Positions 1 through 7,241 of a stretch of DNA of 9,928 bases are shown here, piece after piece. Location: NCBI GenBank assembly GCA_946617545.1, contig CAMOKK010000040.1, positions 1-9,928 of the forward strand. The letters are read 5' to 3'. The stretch is from an uncultured Bacteroidales bacterium (GTDB taxonomy: Bacteria > Bacteroidota > Bacteroidia > Bacteroidales > UBA932). Numbering within the stretch: position 1 is the first letter of the stretch; every line of letters starts with the position of its first letter. Under the pieces are notes generated by a model, which did not search any database, was not told where the DNA came from, and saw only the letters and a list, made by a program, of their open reading frames with translations. A program made the translations under genes and the position numbers.

Positions 1-120
1 GAAATCCTGCACCAGATTGTGGACCTGGCCCTGCTGGGCAGCGGCATGCTCAAGGGCAAGGCCCTGAGCGACTTCATTGCCCGCAGCCAGAAGGTGGTCT
101 CCGACGCTTACCTGAAATAA
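1..120 (+). CDS. htpG: C-terminal end of a chaperone HtpG-like (Hsp90 family) protein, 5' truncated by the window edge
   Basis: The frame is open from base 1 and ends at the TAA at 118-120, giving the last 39 residues of a protein. The tail contains DLALLGSGMLKGKAL followed by a DFIARSQKVV-type helix. This resembles the extreme C-terminus of bacterial HtpG, where a 'DxALL...(G)xL.....FIxRxxxLL' pattern closes the C-terminal dimerisation domain. HtpG is a cytosolic ATP-dependent chaperone. Only the tail is visible: no ATPase or middle domain lies in the window, so the name rests on a short remembered pattern. The stop is 6 nt before lysA on the same strand, so the two are probably co-transcribed. 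If not HtpG, it is simply the unidentified upstream gene of the lysA operon. Confidence 0.6.
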   Translation, partial: EILHQIVDLALLGSGMLKGKALSDFIARSQKVVSDAYLK

Positions 121-126
121 ACACCC

Positions 127-1284
127 ATGAAAGGAACATTCCCGGTGGAAAGATTCACCCACCTTTCCACGCCGTTCTATTACTACGACCTGAACCTCCT
201 CCAGCGCACCCTGGAGGAGGTCCGTCGTCAACTCAAGGAACTGGACTGGCCGGCGGCACAGGTGCATTATGCCATCAAGGCCAACCACAACCCGGTGCTG
301 CTGAACCATATCGCCCGCTTCGGCTTCGGGGCCGACTGCGTGAGCGGCGGAGAAGTCCAGGCCGCCCTGCAGGCCGGTTTCGCCCCCGAAACCATCTTCT
401 ACGCCGGAGTGGGCAAGGCCGATTGGGAAATAGACCTGGGTCTGGACGCCGGGATAGGCCGTTTCAACGTGGAATCCCAGGCCGAGCTGGAAGTGCTCTC
501 GGAGCGGGCTGCCGCCAAGGGAAAGGTAGCGCCGGTGAGTCTCCGCGTGAATCCGGATGTAGCCGCCCACACCCACAAGATGATTACCACCGGCCGGGCC
601 GAGAACAAGTTCGGCATCCATTATTCCGTTCTGGAAGAGGTTATCCGCCGGGCACAGAGCCTCCCGAACATCGAGTTTGTGGGCCTTCATTATCATATCG
701 GCTCACAAATCCTGGACCTGGGGGATTTCAAGGCCCTCTGCCACCGGAACAACCAGATTGTAAAGGAGCTCCAGGCCCATGGAATCAAGATTAAGGACAT
801 CAACGTGGGCGGCGGCTTAGGCATTGAGTACAACCATCCCAACCGCTTTTTGATGGCCGATTTTGCCGGTTATTTCCGCACGTACAGCGACGAGCTCAAC
901 ACCAACCTTCCCATCCACTTTGAGCTGGGAAGAAGCATTGTGGCGCCCTGCGGCTCGCTCATTTCCCGCGTGCTGTATGTGAAAGACGGTCTGGAGCGCC
1001 ATTTCGCCATCCTGGATGCCGGCATGAACGACCTGTTGCGCCCGGCCCTGTACCATGCGCAGCACCGGATAGAGAATCTCACTTCCGAGGAAGAAATGGA
1101 GCCCTACGATGTGGTGGGCCCGGTGTGCGAAAGCTCCGACGTCTTTGGCGAGCACGTGATGTTGAACAAGTGCCGGCGCGGAGACCTGGTGGCCATCCGC
1201 AGCGCCGGAGCCTATGGCGAGTCCATGGCCTCGCAGTACAACTGCCGTCCCCTGGCCCCCGCCGTCTTCTCCTCTGCCGAATAA
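127..1284 (+). CDS. lysA: Diaminopimelate decarboxylase
   Basis: This cytosolic PLP-dependent fold-type III decarboxylase converts meso-diaminopimelate to L-lysine and CO2, the last step of lysine synthesis. The 385 residues match the short Bacteroidetes LysA form. The PLP-binding lysine is K51 in HYAIKAN. The glycine-rich phosphate-binding loop GGGLG is at 228-232, ELGR at 266-269 contacts cofactor and substrate, the catalytic cysteine is C334 in CESSDVF, and the PLP-contacting tyrosine is Y363 in GAYGES. The alanine-racemase-like barrel precedes the C-terminal beta domain. The ATG at 127 gives the familiar N-terminus MKGTFPVERF. It lies 6 nt after the upstream stop with no Shine-Dalgarno, suggesting operon-coupled translation. 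A terminator hairpin follows immediately. Carboxynorspermidine decarboxylase is a related alternative, but the motifs and ends fit LysA. Confidence 0.95.
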   Translation: MKGTFPVERFTHLSTPFYYYDLNLLQRTLEEVRRQLKELDWPAAQVHYAIKANHNPVLLNHIARFGFGADCVSGGEVQAALQAGFAPETIFYAGVGKADWEIDLGLDAGIGRFNVESQAELEVLSERAAAKGKVAPVSLRVNPDVAAHTHKMITTGRAENKFGIHYSVLEEVIRRAQSLPNIEFVGLHYHIGSQILDLGDFKALCHRNNQIVKELQAHGIKIKDINVGGGLGIEYNHPNRFLMADFAGYFRTYSDELNTNLPIHFELGRSIVAPCGSLISRVLYVKDGLERHFAILDAGMNDLLRPALYHAQHRIENLTSEEEMEPYDVVGPVCESSDVFGEHVMLNKCRRGDLVAIRSAGAYGESMASQYNCRPLAPAVFSSAE

Positions 1285-1285
1285 A

Positions 1286-1315
1286 AAAGCCCTCTTGCGA
1301 GGGCTTTCATTTTAT
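1286..1315. terminator. Bidirectional intrinsic terminator between lysA and the acyl-CoA ligase
   Basis: A perfect 9-bp stem, AAAGCCCTC (1286-1294) with GAGGGCTTT (1299-1307), encloses the tetraloop TTGC. On the + strand it is followed by CATTTTATTT. On the minus strand the stem runs into TTTTTTATT. The hairpin starts 2 nt after the lysA stop and 5 nt from the stop of the convergent gene, so a single 27-bp intergenic gap serves both transcripts. Confidence 0.9.
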
Positions 1316-2961
1316 TTGTACAGAAATCTCCGGATACTCATCTTCGGGGTTTTCTCGAAGGGCTTGTCCATGAGCTCTACCTTGGCCAGCTGGCTGTAAT
1401 TGGGCAGCTGACGGTTGGCACCCATACGGATGTTGTCCGGAATCTCGGCCTTGGCCTCGGCGTCCAAAAGGGCGGTAGCCACGGCCTGCTCGTCCAGGAA
1501 TACCAGGGCTACCAGCTTGCCGCCACGCTCCACCACCACGGATTCCATCACATAGGGCTGGTTGTTCACCACGGCCTCCAGCTCTTCCGGATAGATGTTC
1601 TGGCCGGAAGGACCCAGAATCATGTTCTTGGAACGGCCGCGGATGAAGATGTTGCCGTCGGCATCAATAATGCCCAGGTCTCCGGTACGGAGCCAGCCGT
1701 CCTCAGTGAAGGCATTGGCCGTAGCTTCCTCATTCTTATAGTAGCCGATGGTGATGTTCTCACCGCGGGCCTGGATTTCACCTACCGTGTGGTGAGGGTC
1801 GTCGGAATCAATCCGGACCTCGGCCACATCCACGGCCTTTCCGCAGGAGCCGGGCACATACTTGGTCCAGTGCTCATAGGCCAGCAGCGGGCAGGCTTCC
1901 GTCATGCCGTAACCCACCAGGTAAGGGAACTTGATGCGTTTGAAGAGGCGCTCCACCTCCGGGTTCAGGGCGGCGCCGCCCATGATGAACTCCTGCACAT
2001 TGCCGCCGAAGGCCTGCACCAGACCATCCTTCACCTTCTTGTAGATGATGTTGTTGATGCCGGGAATCTTGGTGAGGAACTTGATGAGGGGCTTGTCCAG
2101 AGTGGGTTTCACCTTGCTCTTGTAAATCTTCTCCATCACCAGCGGAACGGTGATGAGGAGGTAGGGCTTCACCTCGGCAAAGGCCTTCATGAGGGAGGCC
2201 GGAGTGGGGGCCTTACCCAACCAGTAAATGGAGGTGCCGTTGCACAGCGGGTACAGGAACTCAATCACCAGGCCATACATGTGGGCCATGGGAAGCATGG
2301 AAACCATCTTGTCGCCGGCCGGCACGTGGCGCTGGCTGAAGTCCACGTTGGCGCTGAAGTTACGGTAGGTAAGCATGACGCCCTTGGGGTCTCCGGTAGA
2401 GCCGGAGGTGTAGTTGATGGTGGAAAGGTCGTCCCAGTTGTCCGTGGGGAACACTACATCCTCGGGGCCGAATCCTTTGGGGTATTTCTCCTGGAAGAGC
2501 TTGTCCAGGTTGTCCATCGTCTCCTGAATCTTGGGGTCCCGGCAGAAGAGCACCTTCCAGGTATCCACGTCAAAGACCACCTTGAGGGCGGGCATCTTTT
2601 CGGGGTCCATTTTGGCCCAGCGGGCGGCGTTGGTGAAGAGGGCGATGCTGTCCGAGTGGTTCACCAGGCCCATCACGCTTTCGGGGGTGAAATCGGCCAG
2701 GATGGGGACAATGACGGTTTCGTATGTATTGACGGCCAGGTAGGCGAAGCCCCAGCGGGCACCGTTGTTGGCGCAGAGGGCAATCTTGTCTCCCTTCTTG
2801 AAGCCGGCTTTTTCAAAGACAATGTGGAAACGGGCTATGGACGTTGCCATCTGGGCATAGGTGAAAGAGTCTCCGCCGATGGTATTGAGGGCGGGCTTGT
2901 CCCAGAACTTGCGGGTAGCGTCCTGCAGCCGCTGCAGATAGTGAGGATACTGTTTTTCCAT
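1312..2961 (-). CDS. Long-chain fatty acid-CoA ligase (AMP-binding, acyl-CoA synthetase)
   Basis: This ANL-superfamily adenylate-forming enzyme would activate fatty acids to acyl-CoA through an acyl-AMP intermediate, in the cytosol or at the inner membrane. The 549-residue product has the P-loop TSGSTGDPKG at 185-194, YGMTE at 351-355, and the C-terminal-domain motifs GWLRTGDLG and FIRGRSKNMI. A lysine near K540 in KTPKMS, eight residues from the end, fits the catalytic A10 lysine. The start was set at the ATG at 2961 (MEKQYPHYLQ), which begins just before the conserved N-terminal region and leaves a short leader downstream of a TAAATTTG box. The frame stays open upstream to 3429, but that extension would run through the divergent HAD gene and has no family similarity. 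It is monocistronic and convergent with lysA. Substrate chain length cannot be read from the sequence, so no gene symbol is assigned. Confidence 0.92.
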   Translation of the reverse strand: MEKQYPHYLQRLQDATRKFWDKPALNTIGGDSFTYAQMATSIARFHIVFEKAGFKKGDKIALCANNGARWGFAYLAVNTYETVIVPILADFTPESVMGLVNHSDSIALFTNAARWAKMDPEKMPALKVVFDVDTWKVLFCRDPKIQETMDNLDKLFQEKYPKGFGPEDVVFPTDNWDDLSTINYTSGSTGDPKGVMLTYRNFSANVDFSQRHVPAGDKMVSMLPMAHMYGLVIEFLYPLCNGTSIYWLGKAPTPASLMKAFAEVKPYLLITVPLVMEKIYKSKVKPTLDKPLIKFLTKIPGINNIIYKKVKDGLVQAFGGNVQEFIMGGAALNPEVERLFKRIKFPYLVGYGMTEACPLLAYEHWTKYVPGSCGKAVDVAEVRIDSDDPHHTVGEIQARGENITIGYYKNEEATANAFTEDGWLRTGDLGIIDADGNIFIRGRSKNMILGPSGQNIYPEELEAVVNNQPYVMESVVVERGGKLVALVFLDEQAVATALLDAEAKAEIPDNIRMGANRQLPNYSQLAKVELMDKPFEKTPKMSIRRFLYK

Positions 2962-2990
2962 AATCAGGTTTAAAGTTTCATTAGAGTCTG

Positions 2991-2998
2991 CAAATTTA
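2991..2998 (-). promoter_or_regulatory. -7 element of the acyl-CoA ligase promoter
   Basis: Read on the minus strand this is TAAATTTG, an exact match to the Bacteroidetes -7 consensus TAnnTTTG. It would start transcription about 20-25 nt before the ATG at 2961. I see no convincing TTTG -33 box 19-21 nt further upstream, and that region overlaps the -7 box of the divergent gene. Confidence 0.55.
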
Positions 2999-3019
2999 GC
3001 AATTTTTTGTGAAAATCTG

Positions 3020-3027
3020 TATCTTTG
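3020..3027 (+). promoter_or_regulatory. -7 element of the HAD-aguB-aguA operon promoter
   Basis: TATCTTTG matches the TAnnTTTG consensus and ends 6 nt before the ATG at 3034, so the predicted transcript starts at or within a few bases of the start codon (leaderless or nearly so). A -33 box is weak: TTTA at 2995-2998 gives a spacer of 21. Confidence 0.65.
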
Positions 3028-3033
3028 CAAAAT

Positions 3034-3873
3034 ATGAGACGCAAACCCATCATAGGCCTGATTTACGACTTCGACGGCACCCTCTCGCCGGGCAACATGC
3101 AGGAATTCGGCTTTATCCAGGCCATCGGCCAGACGCCGGAAGAGTTCTGGGCCAAGAGCAACAGCATCGCCATCGGCCAGGATGCTTCGGACATCCTCGC
3201 CTACATGAAAATGATGCATGACGAGGCCCGAAAGATGGGCATCAAGCTCACCCGGGAGGATTTCCACCGCTACGGGGCCGATATCAAGCTGTACGAAGGC
3301 GTGCGCGAATGGTTTTCCCACGTGAACGCCTACGGAAAGGCCAAGGGCGTGATTGTGGAGCATTACATCAATTCCTCCGGCCTCACGGAGATTATCGAGG
3401 GCTCCCCCATTGCCAAGGAATTCAAGCACATCTTTGCCGGCAGCTACATCTACGACGAGAACGGAGAGGCCGAATGGCCCGGCATCGCCGTGGATTATAC
3501 GGCCAAGACGCAGTACCTTTTCAAGATACAGAAGGGCATTTTCTCTTCCCGCGACGCCCAGAAGGTGAACGAATCCCTCTCCGACGAGGCCAAGCGCCTC
3601 CCCTTCACCAACATGATTTATTTCGGCGACGGAGAAACGGACATCCCTTCCATGAAGCTGGTCACCATGTTCGGAGGCAACGCCATCGCCGTCTTCGACC
3701 CTTCCAAGCCCGGCAAGAAAGAGGTGGCCCAGAAGCTTCTGCGCCAGCAGCGCGTGAGCTTTATCACGCCCGCCAATTATACCTCCGGCAGCCGCACCTT
3801 CCGCCTGGTGTGCGCCATCATAGACAAGATAAAGGCCGATAACGAATTACGTCAATTCTCCCGATACAGATGA
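3034..3873 (+). CDS. HAD-superfamily phosphatase (phosphoserine-phosphatase-like)
   Basis: This is a predicted cytosolic Mg2+-dependent phosphomonoesterase of 279 residues. Motif I is YDFDGTL, with nucleophile D12 and acid/base D14. A serine in INSSG (S114/S115) fits motif II. K158 in TAKTQ is a candidate motif III lysine, and GDGETD (198-203) is motif IV with its metal-binding aspartates. A helical cap of roughly 90 residues follows motif I, as in C1-capped HADs. The start was placed at the ATG at 3034; an in-frame TTG at 3025 lies within the promoter -7 box and is rejected. Its stop overlaps the start of aguB (ATGA, 3870-3873), so translation is probably coupled to polyamine genes. The substrate is not determinable. 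A role linked to putrescine synthesis is inferred only from operon context. Confidence 0.88.
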   Translation: MRRKPIIGLIYDFDGTLSPGNMQEFGFIQAIGQTPEEFWAKSNSIAIGQDASDILAYMKMMHDEARKMGIKLTREDFHRYGADIKLYEGVREWFSHVNAYGKAKGVIVEHYINSSGLTEIIEGSPIAKEFKHIFAGSYIYDENGEAEWPGIAVDYTAKTQYLFKIQKGIFSSRDAQKVNESLSDEAKRLPFTNMIYFGDGETDIPSMKLVTMFGGNAIAVFDPSKPGKKEVAQKLLRQQRVSFITPANYTSGSRTFRLVCAIIDKIKADNELRQFSRYR

Positions 3874-4754
3874 GAAAAATCAAAGTAGGAATGGTGCAGC
3901 AGCACTGCACCGCCGATATTCCGGGCAATCTGGCCCGCTTGGAAGGACACATCCGGGAAGCCGCTTCCCAGGGCGCCCAGCTGGTTGTTTTGCAGGAGCT
4001 GCACAACAGCCTTTACTTCTGCCAGGAAGAGAACGCCAAGCTCTGCGACCTGGCCGAACCCATCCCCGGCCCTTCTACCGAGCGCTTCGGTGCGCTGGCT
4101 AAGGAATTGGGGGTGGTGCTGGTGCTCTCCCTTTTCGAGCGCCGCACCCCCGGCATCTACCACAACACCGCCGTGGTCTTGGAGGCCGACGGCAGCATAG
4201 CGGGCAAGTACCGCAAGATGCACATCCCGGACGACCCCCTGTTCTACGAGAAATTCTACTTCACCCCGGGAGACCTGGGCTTTGAGCCCGTCAAGACTTC
4301 TCTGGGCACCCTGGGCGTACTGGTGTGCTGGGACCAGTGGTATCCCGAGGCCGCCCGCGCCATGGCCCTGAACGGGGCCGAACTGCTGATTTACCCCACC
4401 GCCATCGGCGGCGTACCCACAGACCCGGACTGGGAGCAGGCGCAGCAGCGCCAGGCCTGGCAGCTGGTCCAGCGGGGACACAGCGTGGCCAATGGCCTTC
4501 CGGTGATTACGGTGAACCGCACAGGCGTGGAACCGGATCCCACCGGCCACTCCACGGGCATAGACTTCTGGGGGCATTCCTTCGCCACCGGTGCCCAGGG
4601 AGAGCTCCTCACGGAGTTTGAAAAGGCCGAAGAAGGCGTCCACGTGGTGGAGATAGACCTGGAACAAAGCGAGTATGTGCGCCGCGGCTGGCCCTTCCTC
4701 AGGGACCGCCGAATTGACGCCTACGACATTCTTCTGAAAAGATATGGCAAATAG
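3870..4754 (+). CDS. aguB: N-carbamoylputrescine amidase
   Basis: This nitrilase-superfamily (C-N hydrolase) enzyme hydrolyses N-carbamoylputrescine to putrescine, CO2 and ammonia, the last step of the agmatine route, in the cytosol. The catalytic triad is visible: E43 in VLQEL, K116 in YRKMHIPDDP, and C153 in VCWDQWYPEAAR. The segment KFYFTPGD and the sequence around GVPTDPDWEQ are typical of the plant and bacterial N-carbamoylputrescine amidase branch. The length of 294 residues is normal for this family. The start codon overlaps the stop of the HAD gene by 4 nt, and the 3' end overlaps aguA by 11 nt. The adjacent agmatine deiminase makes its substrate and strongly supports the assignment over a generic carbon-nitrogen hydrolase. 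Confidence 0.95.
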   Translation: MRKIKVGMVQQHCTADIPGNLARLEGHIREAASQGAQLVVLQELHNSLYFCQEENAKLCDLAEPIPGPSTERFGALAKELGVVLVLSLFERRTPGIYHNTAVVLEADGSIAGKYRKMHIPDDPLFYEKFYFTPGDLGFEPVKTSLGTLGVLVCWDQWYPEAARAMALNGAELLIYPTAIGGVPTDPDWEQAQQRQAWQLVQRGHSVANGLPVITVNRTGVEPDPTGHSTGIDFWGHSFATGAQGELLTEFEKAEEGVHVVEIDLEQSEYVRRGWPFLRDRRIDAYDILLKRYGK

Positions 4755-5769
4755 ACGGCTGCCTGCAGAATGGGAACCGCAGGGCTTCGTGCAGCTCACC
4801 TGGCCCCATCCCGACACCGAATGGTACGACCTTCCCCGTGTGCTGGACTGCTATGTGAATGTGGCCCGCACCATCGAAAAATATGAACGGCTGCTGATTG
4901 TATGCCGGGACAAGGAGGAATGCCTTGGGGACATTGCCCTCCGCGGCTGGGTGCCCTCCCGTCGCGTGCGCTTTACGGAGTGCCCGCTCAATGATACCTG
5001 GGCCCGTGACCATGGGGCCATATCGGCCTATGAAGGCACGCAGAAATGCGTCCTGGACTTTGTCTTCAACGGTTGGGGGCTTAAATTCGGCAGCAACCTG
5101 GACAACCAGATTACGCGCACCCTCTACCGCAGCGGCGTCTTTGCGCCGGATGTGCAGTACGTGGACATGCGCCCCTTCGTCCTGGAGGGCGGCAGCATAG
5201 ACACAGACGGGGCCGGAACGCTGATGGCCACCTCGGAGTGCCTGTGTTCCCTGAACCGGAACGAATACCTGAGCCGCCCGGAAATTGAAGAGCGGCTTTG
5301 CCGGGCCTTCGGCCTCAAGCGCATCCTCTGGGTAGAGCATGGCAGCATTGTGGGAGACGACACCGACAGCCACATAGACATCCTGGCCCGTTTCTGCTCC
5401 GAAGACACCATTGCCTACACCGCCTGCGATGACCCGCAGGACCCCAATTATGAGCCTCTGAAGGCCATGGAAGCGCAGCTTCGAAGTTTCCGCACCTTAG
5501 ACGGAAAACCGTACAAACTGGTGCCTCTTCCGCTTCCGGATGCCTTGTACTTGGATGATTACCGCCTTCCCGGCTCCTATGCCAACTTCCTTCTGGTAAA
5601 CGGCGCCGTCCTCATCCCCGGGGCCAACTCTCCCAAAGATACCGTAGTCGCATCCCGGCTGCAGGAAGTCTTCCCCGACCGGGCTGTAGAAGTGATTGAC
5701 TGCCGGGCCCTTCTTTCCGGACACGGCGGTCTGCACTGCATCACCATGAATTTCCCGGAAGGTTTTTAA
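4744..5769 (+). CDS. aguA: Agmatine deiminase
   Basis: This guanidine-group-modifying enzyme of the pentein fold converts agmatine to N-carbamoylputrescine and ammonia. Visible active-site positions in the 341-residue product are D89 in NDTWARDHG, E148 in LEGGS, H210 and D212 in DTDSHID, and the nucleophile C332 in GHGGLHC near the C-terminus. The order and spacing match the agmatine deiminase family. The start ATG lies inside the last codons of aguB (11-nt overlap, different frame), giving MANRRLPAEWEPQG, the usual N-terminus of the family. No arginine decarboxylase, the source of agmatine, is present in the window, so agmatine must come from a gene elsewhere or from outside the cell. A terminator follows after 22 nt. 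Confidence 0.96.
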   Translation: MANRRLPAEWEPQGFVQLTWPHPDTEWYDLPRVLDCYVNVARTIEKYERLLIVCRDKEECLGDIALRGWVPSRRVRFTECPLNDTWARDHGAISAYEGTQKCVLDFVFNGWGLKFGSNLDNQITRTLYRSGVFAPDVQYVDMRPFVLEGGSIDTDGAGTLMATSECLCSLNRNEYLSRPEIEERLCRAFGLKRILWVEHGSIVGDDTDSHIDILARFCSEDTIAYTACDDPQDPNYEPLKAMEAQLRSFRTLDGKPYKLVPLPLPDALYLDDYRLPGSYANFLLVNGAVLIPGANSPKDTVVASRLQEVFPDRAVEVIDCRALLSGHGGLHCITMNFPEGF

Positions 5770-5791
5770 TTCTTCTTTTTTAATATAAAAA

Positions 5792-5824
5792 AAGCGCTGC
5801 CCGATTTGAGCAGCGCTTCTTTAT
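5792..5824. terminator. Bidirectional intrinsic terminator between aguA and the OmpA-family gene
   Basis: A perfect 9-bp stem, AAGCGCTGC (5792-5800) with GCAGCGCTT (5810-5818), has a 9-nt loop. On the minus strand it is followed by TTTTTATATT, a good U-tract, so it best serves the OmpA-family gene. On the + strand TCTTTATT gives a weaker tract for aguA. Confidence 0.85.
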
Positions 5825-5841
5825 TGCGATTAGTAATTAAC

Positions 5842-7095
5842 TTACTTGATCTCGATGGTGACGCAACGGTTCTTGTAAGCGGGCTTACCGAAGTTGTCAA
5901 CACCACCATTGGCCTTGCACTCGATGTTGCTCTCAGCAACGCCAGCCTTCTTGAGGAGGTCGACAACAGCCTTGGCACGCTTCTCGGAGAGAGCCTGGTT
6001 GGTCTTGACGGAACCGGTGGCCTTGTCGGCGTAACCGTTAACCTCAATCTTGGTGTCGGCGGTAGCGATGTTCTTGGTGAAGTACTCGAGGTGAGCCTTT
6101 TCACGAGTGGAAAGCTTGGAGGAGCCGAGGTCGAAGAAGATGGAGACGGGGGTACCGGCCTTCACGTCAACAGCGGTGAACTTGCCGTTCTCGTAGAGGT
6201 AGGTCTGACCGTTTACGAGGCTGCGGAGAGGAGCAACTTCCTTCTCGAGGGCAGCAACTTTGTTCTTGAGGGCGGCGTTCTCTTTCTCGAGGGCAGCGAC
6301 CTTATCCTTCAGAGCGTTGTACTGCTCGGTGGTGAAGGGCACAGGGATCACGACAGGGGTGATGGTGCTGTGACGGTCGAAGTTGGTCTTACCGAGGTTG
6401 AACTGGAGACCGAAGTTGGCGCTCAGAGGGAAGAAGAAACGCTTGGGGCTGAGCTTGTCGGCACCGGGATACTGACGGGAATGAGCCACAAGAGCGGTGA
6501 GGTCCAGGAACAGACCGACACGGCTGCTCAGACGCCAGGTGTTGAGGAGACCGAAGCCGGCGGCATACTCCCAGTCATACTTGGTGGTGCCAGTGGCCTT
6601 GTAACCCAGAACACCGGTGGTGAAGTAAGGGTTCAGATTCCACACGCGGGTCTCTTTGTAACCGGCGAAGCTGTTGAACATGTTCCAGATGAAGTCAGCG
6701 TGGATGTAGTGCTGGTTGGGGGTAGCGGAGAATTTGTTGCCGGTATGGTTGGAAAGACCCATGTAACCGATACGGGTACCGATGGCAGGGGTGAACCACT
6801 TACCGACGAAGACATCTACACCGAGGCCGCCGATGCCCTGGAAGTTGATGGGATAGTTGGTTCCCCACTTGGTGGAACCGGTGGCGTTACCATTCTTGCC
6901 AAGGCCCCAGACACCGGCGTTGTAACCGGCACCGATACCGATGAAGATGTTGTCAAAGGCCTTGTTGGTCTCGTAGGAACCGCGAACGACTTTGCCGTTC
7001 TCGTCACGATTGTTGTTCTCCTGAGCGGTGGCGTTCACGGAGAAGAGGAGGCTTGCAGCTGCAAGGGCTCCGAAGATAACTTTGATACCTTTCAT
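5842..7095 (-). CDS. OmpA-family outer-membrane protein with N-terminal barrel, coiled coil and peptidoglycan-binding domain
   Basis: The 417-residue product has four parts. First is a signal peptide (MKGIK, hydrophobic core to about residue 20, likely cleavage after NATA at 24). Second is an aromatic-rich, beta-strand-like region to about 245, consistent with an outer-membrane barrel. Third is a heptad coiled coil at about 256-293, with repeated KVAALEKE units. Fourth is an OmpA C-terminal domain at about 313-417. In that domain D357 (GYAD) and R373 (LSEKR) occupy positions that in OmpA proteins bind the diaminopimelate of peptidoglycan. The protein likely anchors outer membrane to cell wall. 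The start at 7095 gives a clean signal peptide; the frame is open for 18 codons upstream within the leader. Restricted codon use and a near-perfect promoter suggest high expression. The transcript has a leader of about 55-60 nt without a Shine-Dalgarno. Confidence 0.92.
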   Translation of the reverse strand: MKGIKVIFGALAAASLLFSVNATAQENNNRDENGKVVRGSYETNKAFDNIFIGIGAGYNAGVWGLGKNGNATGSTKWGTNYPINFQGIGGLGVDVFVGKWFTPAIGTRIGYMGLSNHTGNKFSATPNQHYIHADFIWNMFNSFAGYKETRVWNLNPYFTTGVLGYKATGTTKYDWEYAAGFGLLNTWRLSSRVGLFLDLTALVAHSRQYPGADKLSPKRFFFPLSANFGLQFNLGKTNFDRHSTITPVVIPVPFTTEQYNALKDKVAALEKENAALKNKVAALEKEVAPLRSLVNGQTYLYENGKFTAVDVKAGTPVSIFFDLGSSKLSTREKAHLEYFTKNIATADTKIEVNGYADKATGSVKTNQALSEKRAKAVVDLLKKAGVAESNIECKANGGVDNFGKPAYKNRCVTIEIK

Positions 7096-7158
7096 AATTA
7101 AAGTATTAACATAAATAATTGTTTTCACGCCAAAATGCCATATAGACATTTATCGTTG

Positions 7159-7189
7159 CAAAATTAAGCATTTTTTTTTACTACACAAA
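7159..7189 (-). promoter_or_regulatory. Strong promoter of the OmpA-family gene
   Basis: Read on the minus strand, a TTTG -33 box (7186-7189) is followed by a 19-nt spacer and a TAATTTTG -7 box (7159-7166). This fits the Bacteroidetes consensus TTTG-N19-TAnnTTTG. The spacer contains a nine-base homopolymer, T on the + strand at 7171-7179 (A9 on the transcribed orientation). Confidence 0.8.
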
Positions 7190-7202
7190 ATTTACCCGCA
7201 AT

Positions 7203-7233
7203 TTTTTAAATTTTTTGAAAGATAGTATCTTTG
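7203..7233 (+). promoter_or_regulatory. uvrB promoter, nearly leaderless
   Basis: The -7 box TATCTTTG (7226-7233) matches TAnnTTTG. A TTTT at 7203-7206 sits at the 19-nt spacing as a weak -33 box. The ATG at 7242 lies 8 nt after the -7 box, so the transcript should have almost no leader. The same TATCTTTG octamer precedes the HAD gene. Confidence 0.6.
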
Positions 7234-7241
7234 TGCCTGTT

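Noticed and set aside
127..1284. Carboxynorspermidine decarboxylase, suggested by the polyamine genes nearby
   Set aside because: The N-terminus, GVGKADWE and CESSDVF regions match Bacteroidetes diaminopimelate decarboxylase, and the polyamine genes are in a separate transcription unit.
1789..2973. A 394-codon + strand frame antisense to the acyl-CoA ligase
   Set aside because: It is a shadow frame; the minus strand carries all adenylate-forming enzyme motifs, and this frame lacks a promoter.
3025..3033. TTG start three codons upstream for the HAD gene (and a similar TTG at 7215 for uvrB)
   Set aside because: The TTG at 3025 lies inside the TATCTTTG -7 box, and the TTG at 7215 lies upstream of the uvrB -7 box, so neither would be transcribed from the predicted promoters. 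The downstream ATGs give the normal family N-termini.
2962..3429. N-terminal extension of the acyl-CoA ligase to a start at 3429
   Set aside because: The extension would be read entirely through the divergent HAD gene and its promoter, and the family N-terminus begins at the ATG at 2961.
5806..7101. A 431-codon + strand open frame antisense to the OmpA-family gene
   Set aside because: It arises because the highly biased OmpA-family gene avoids the codons that would give stops on the opposite strand. The peptide is V/G/E/L repetitive and has no start context.
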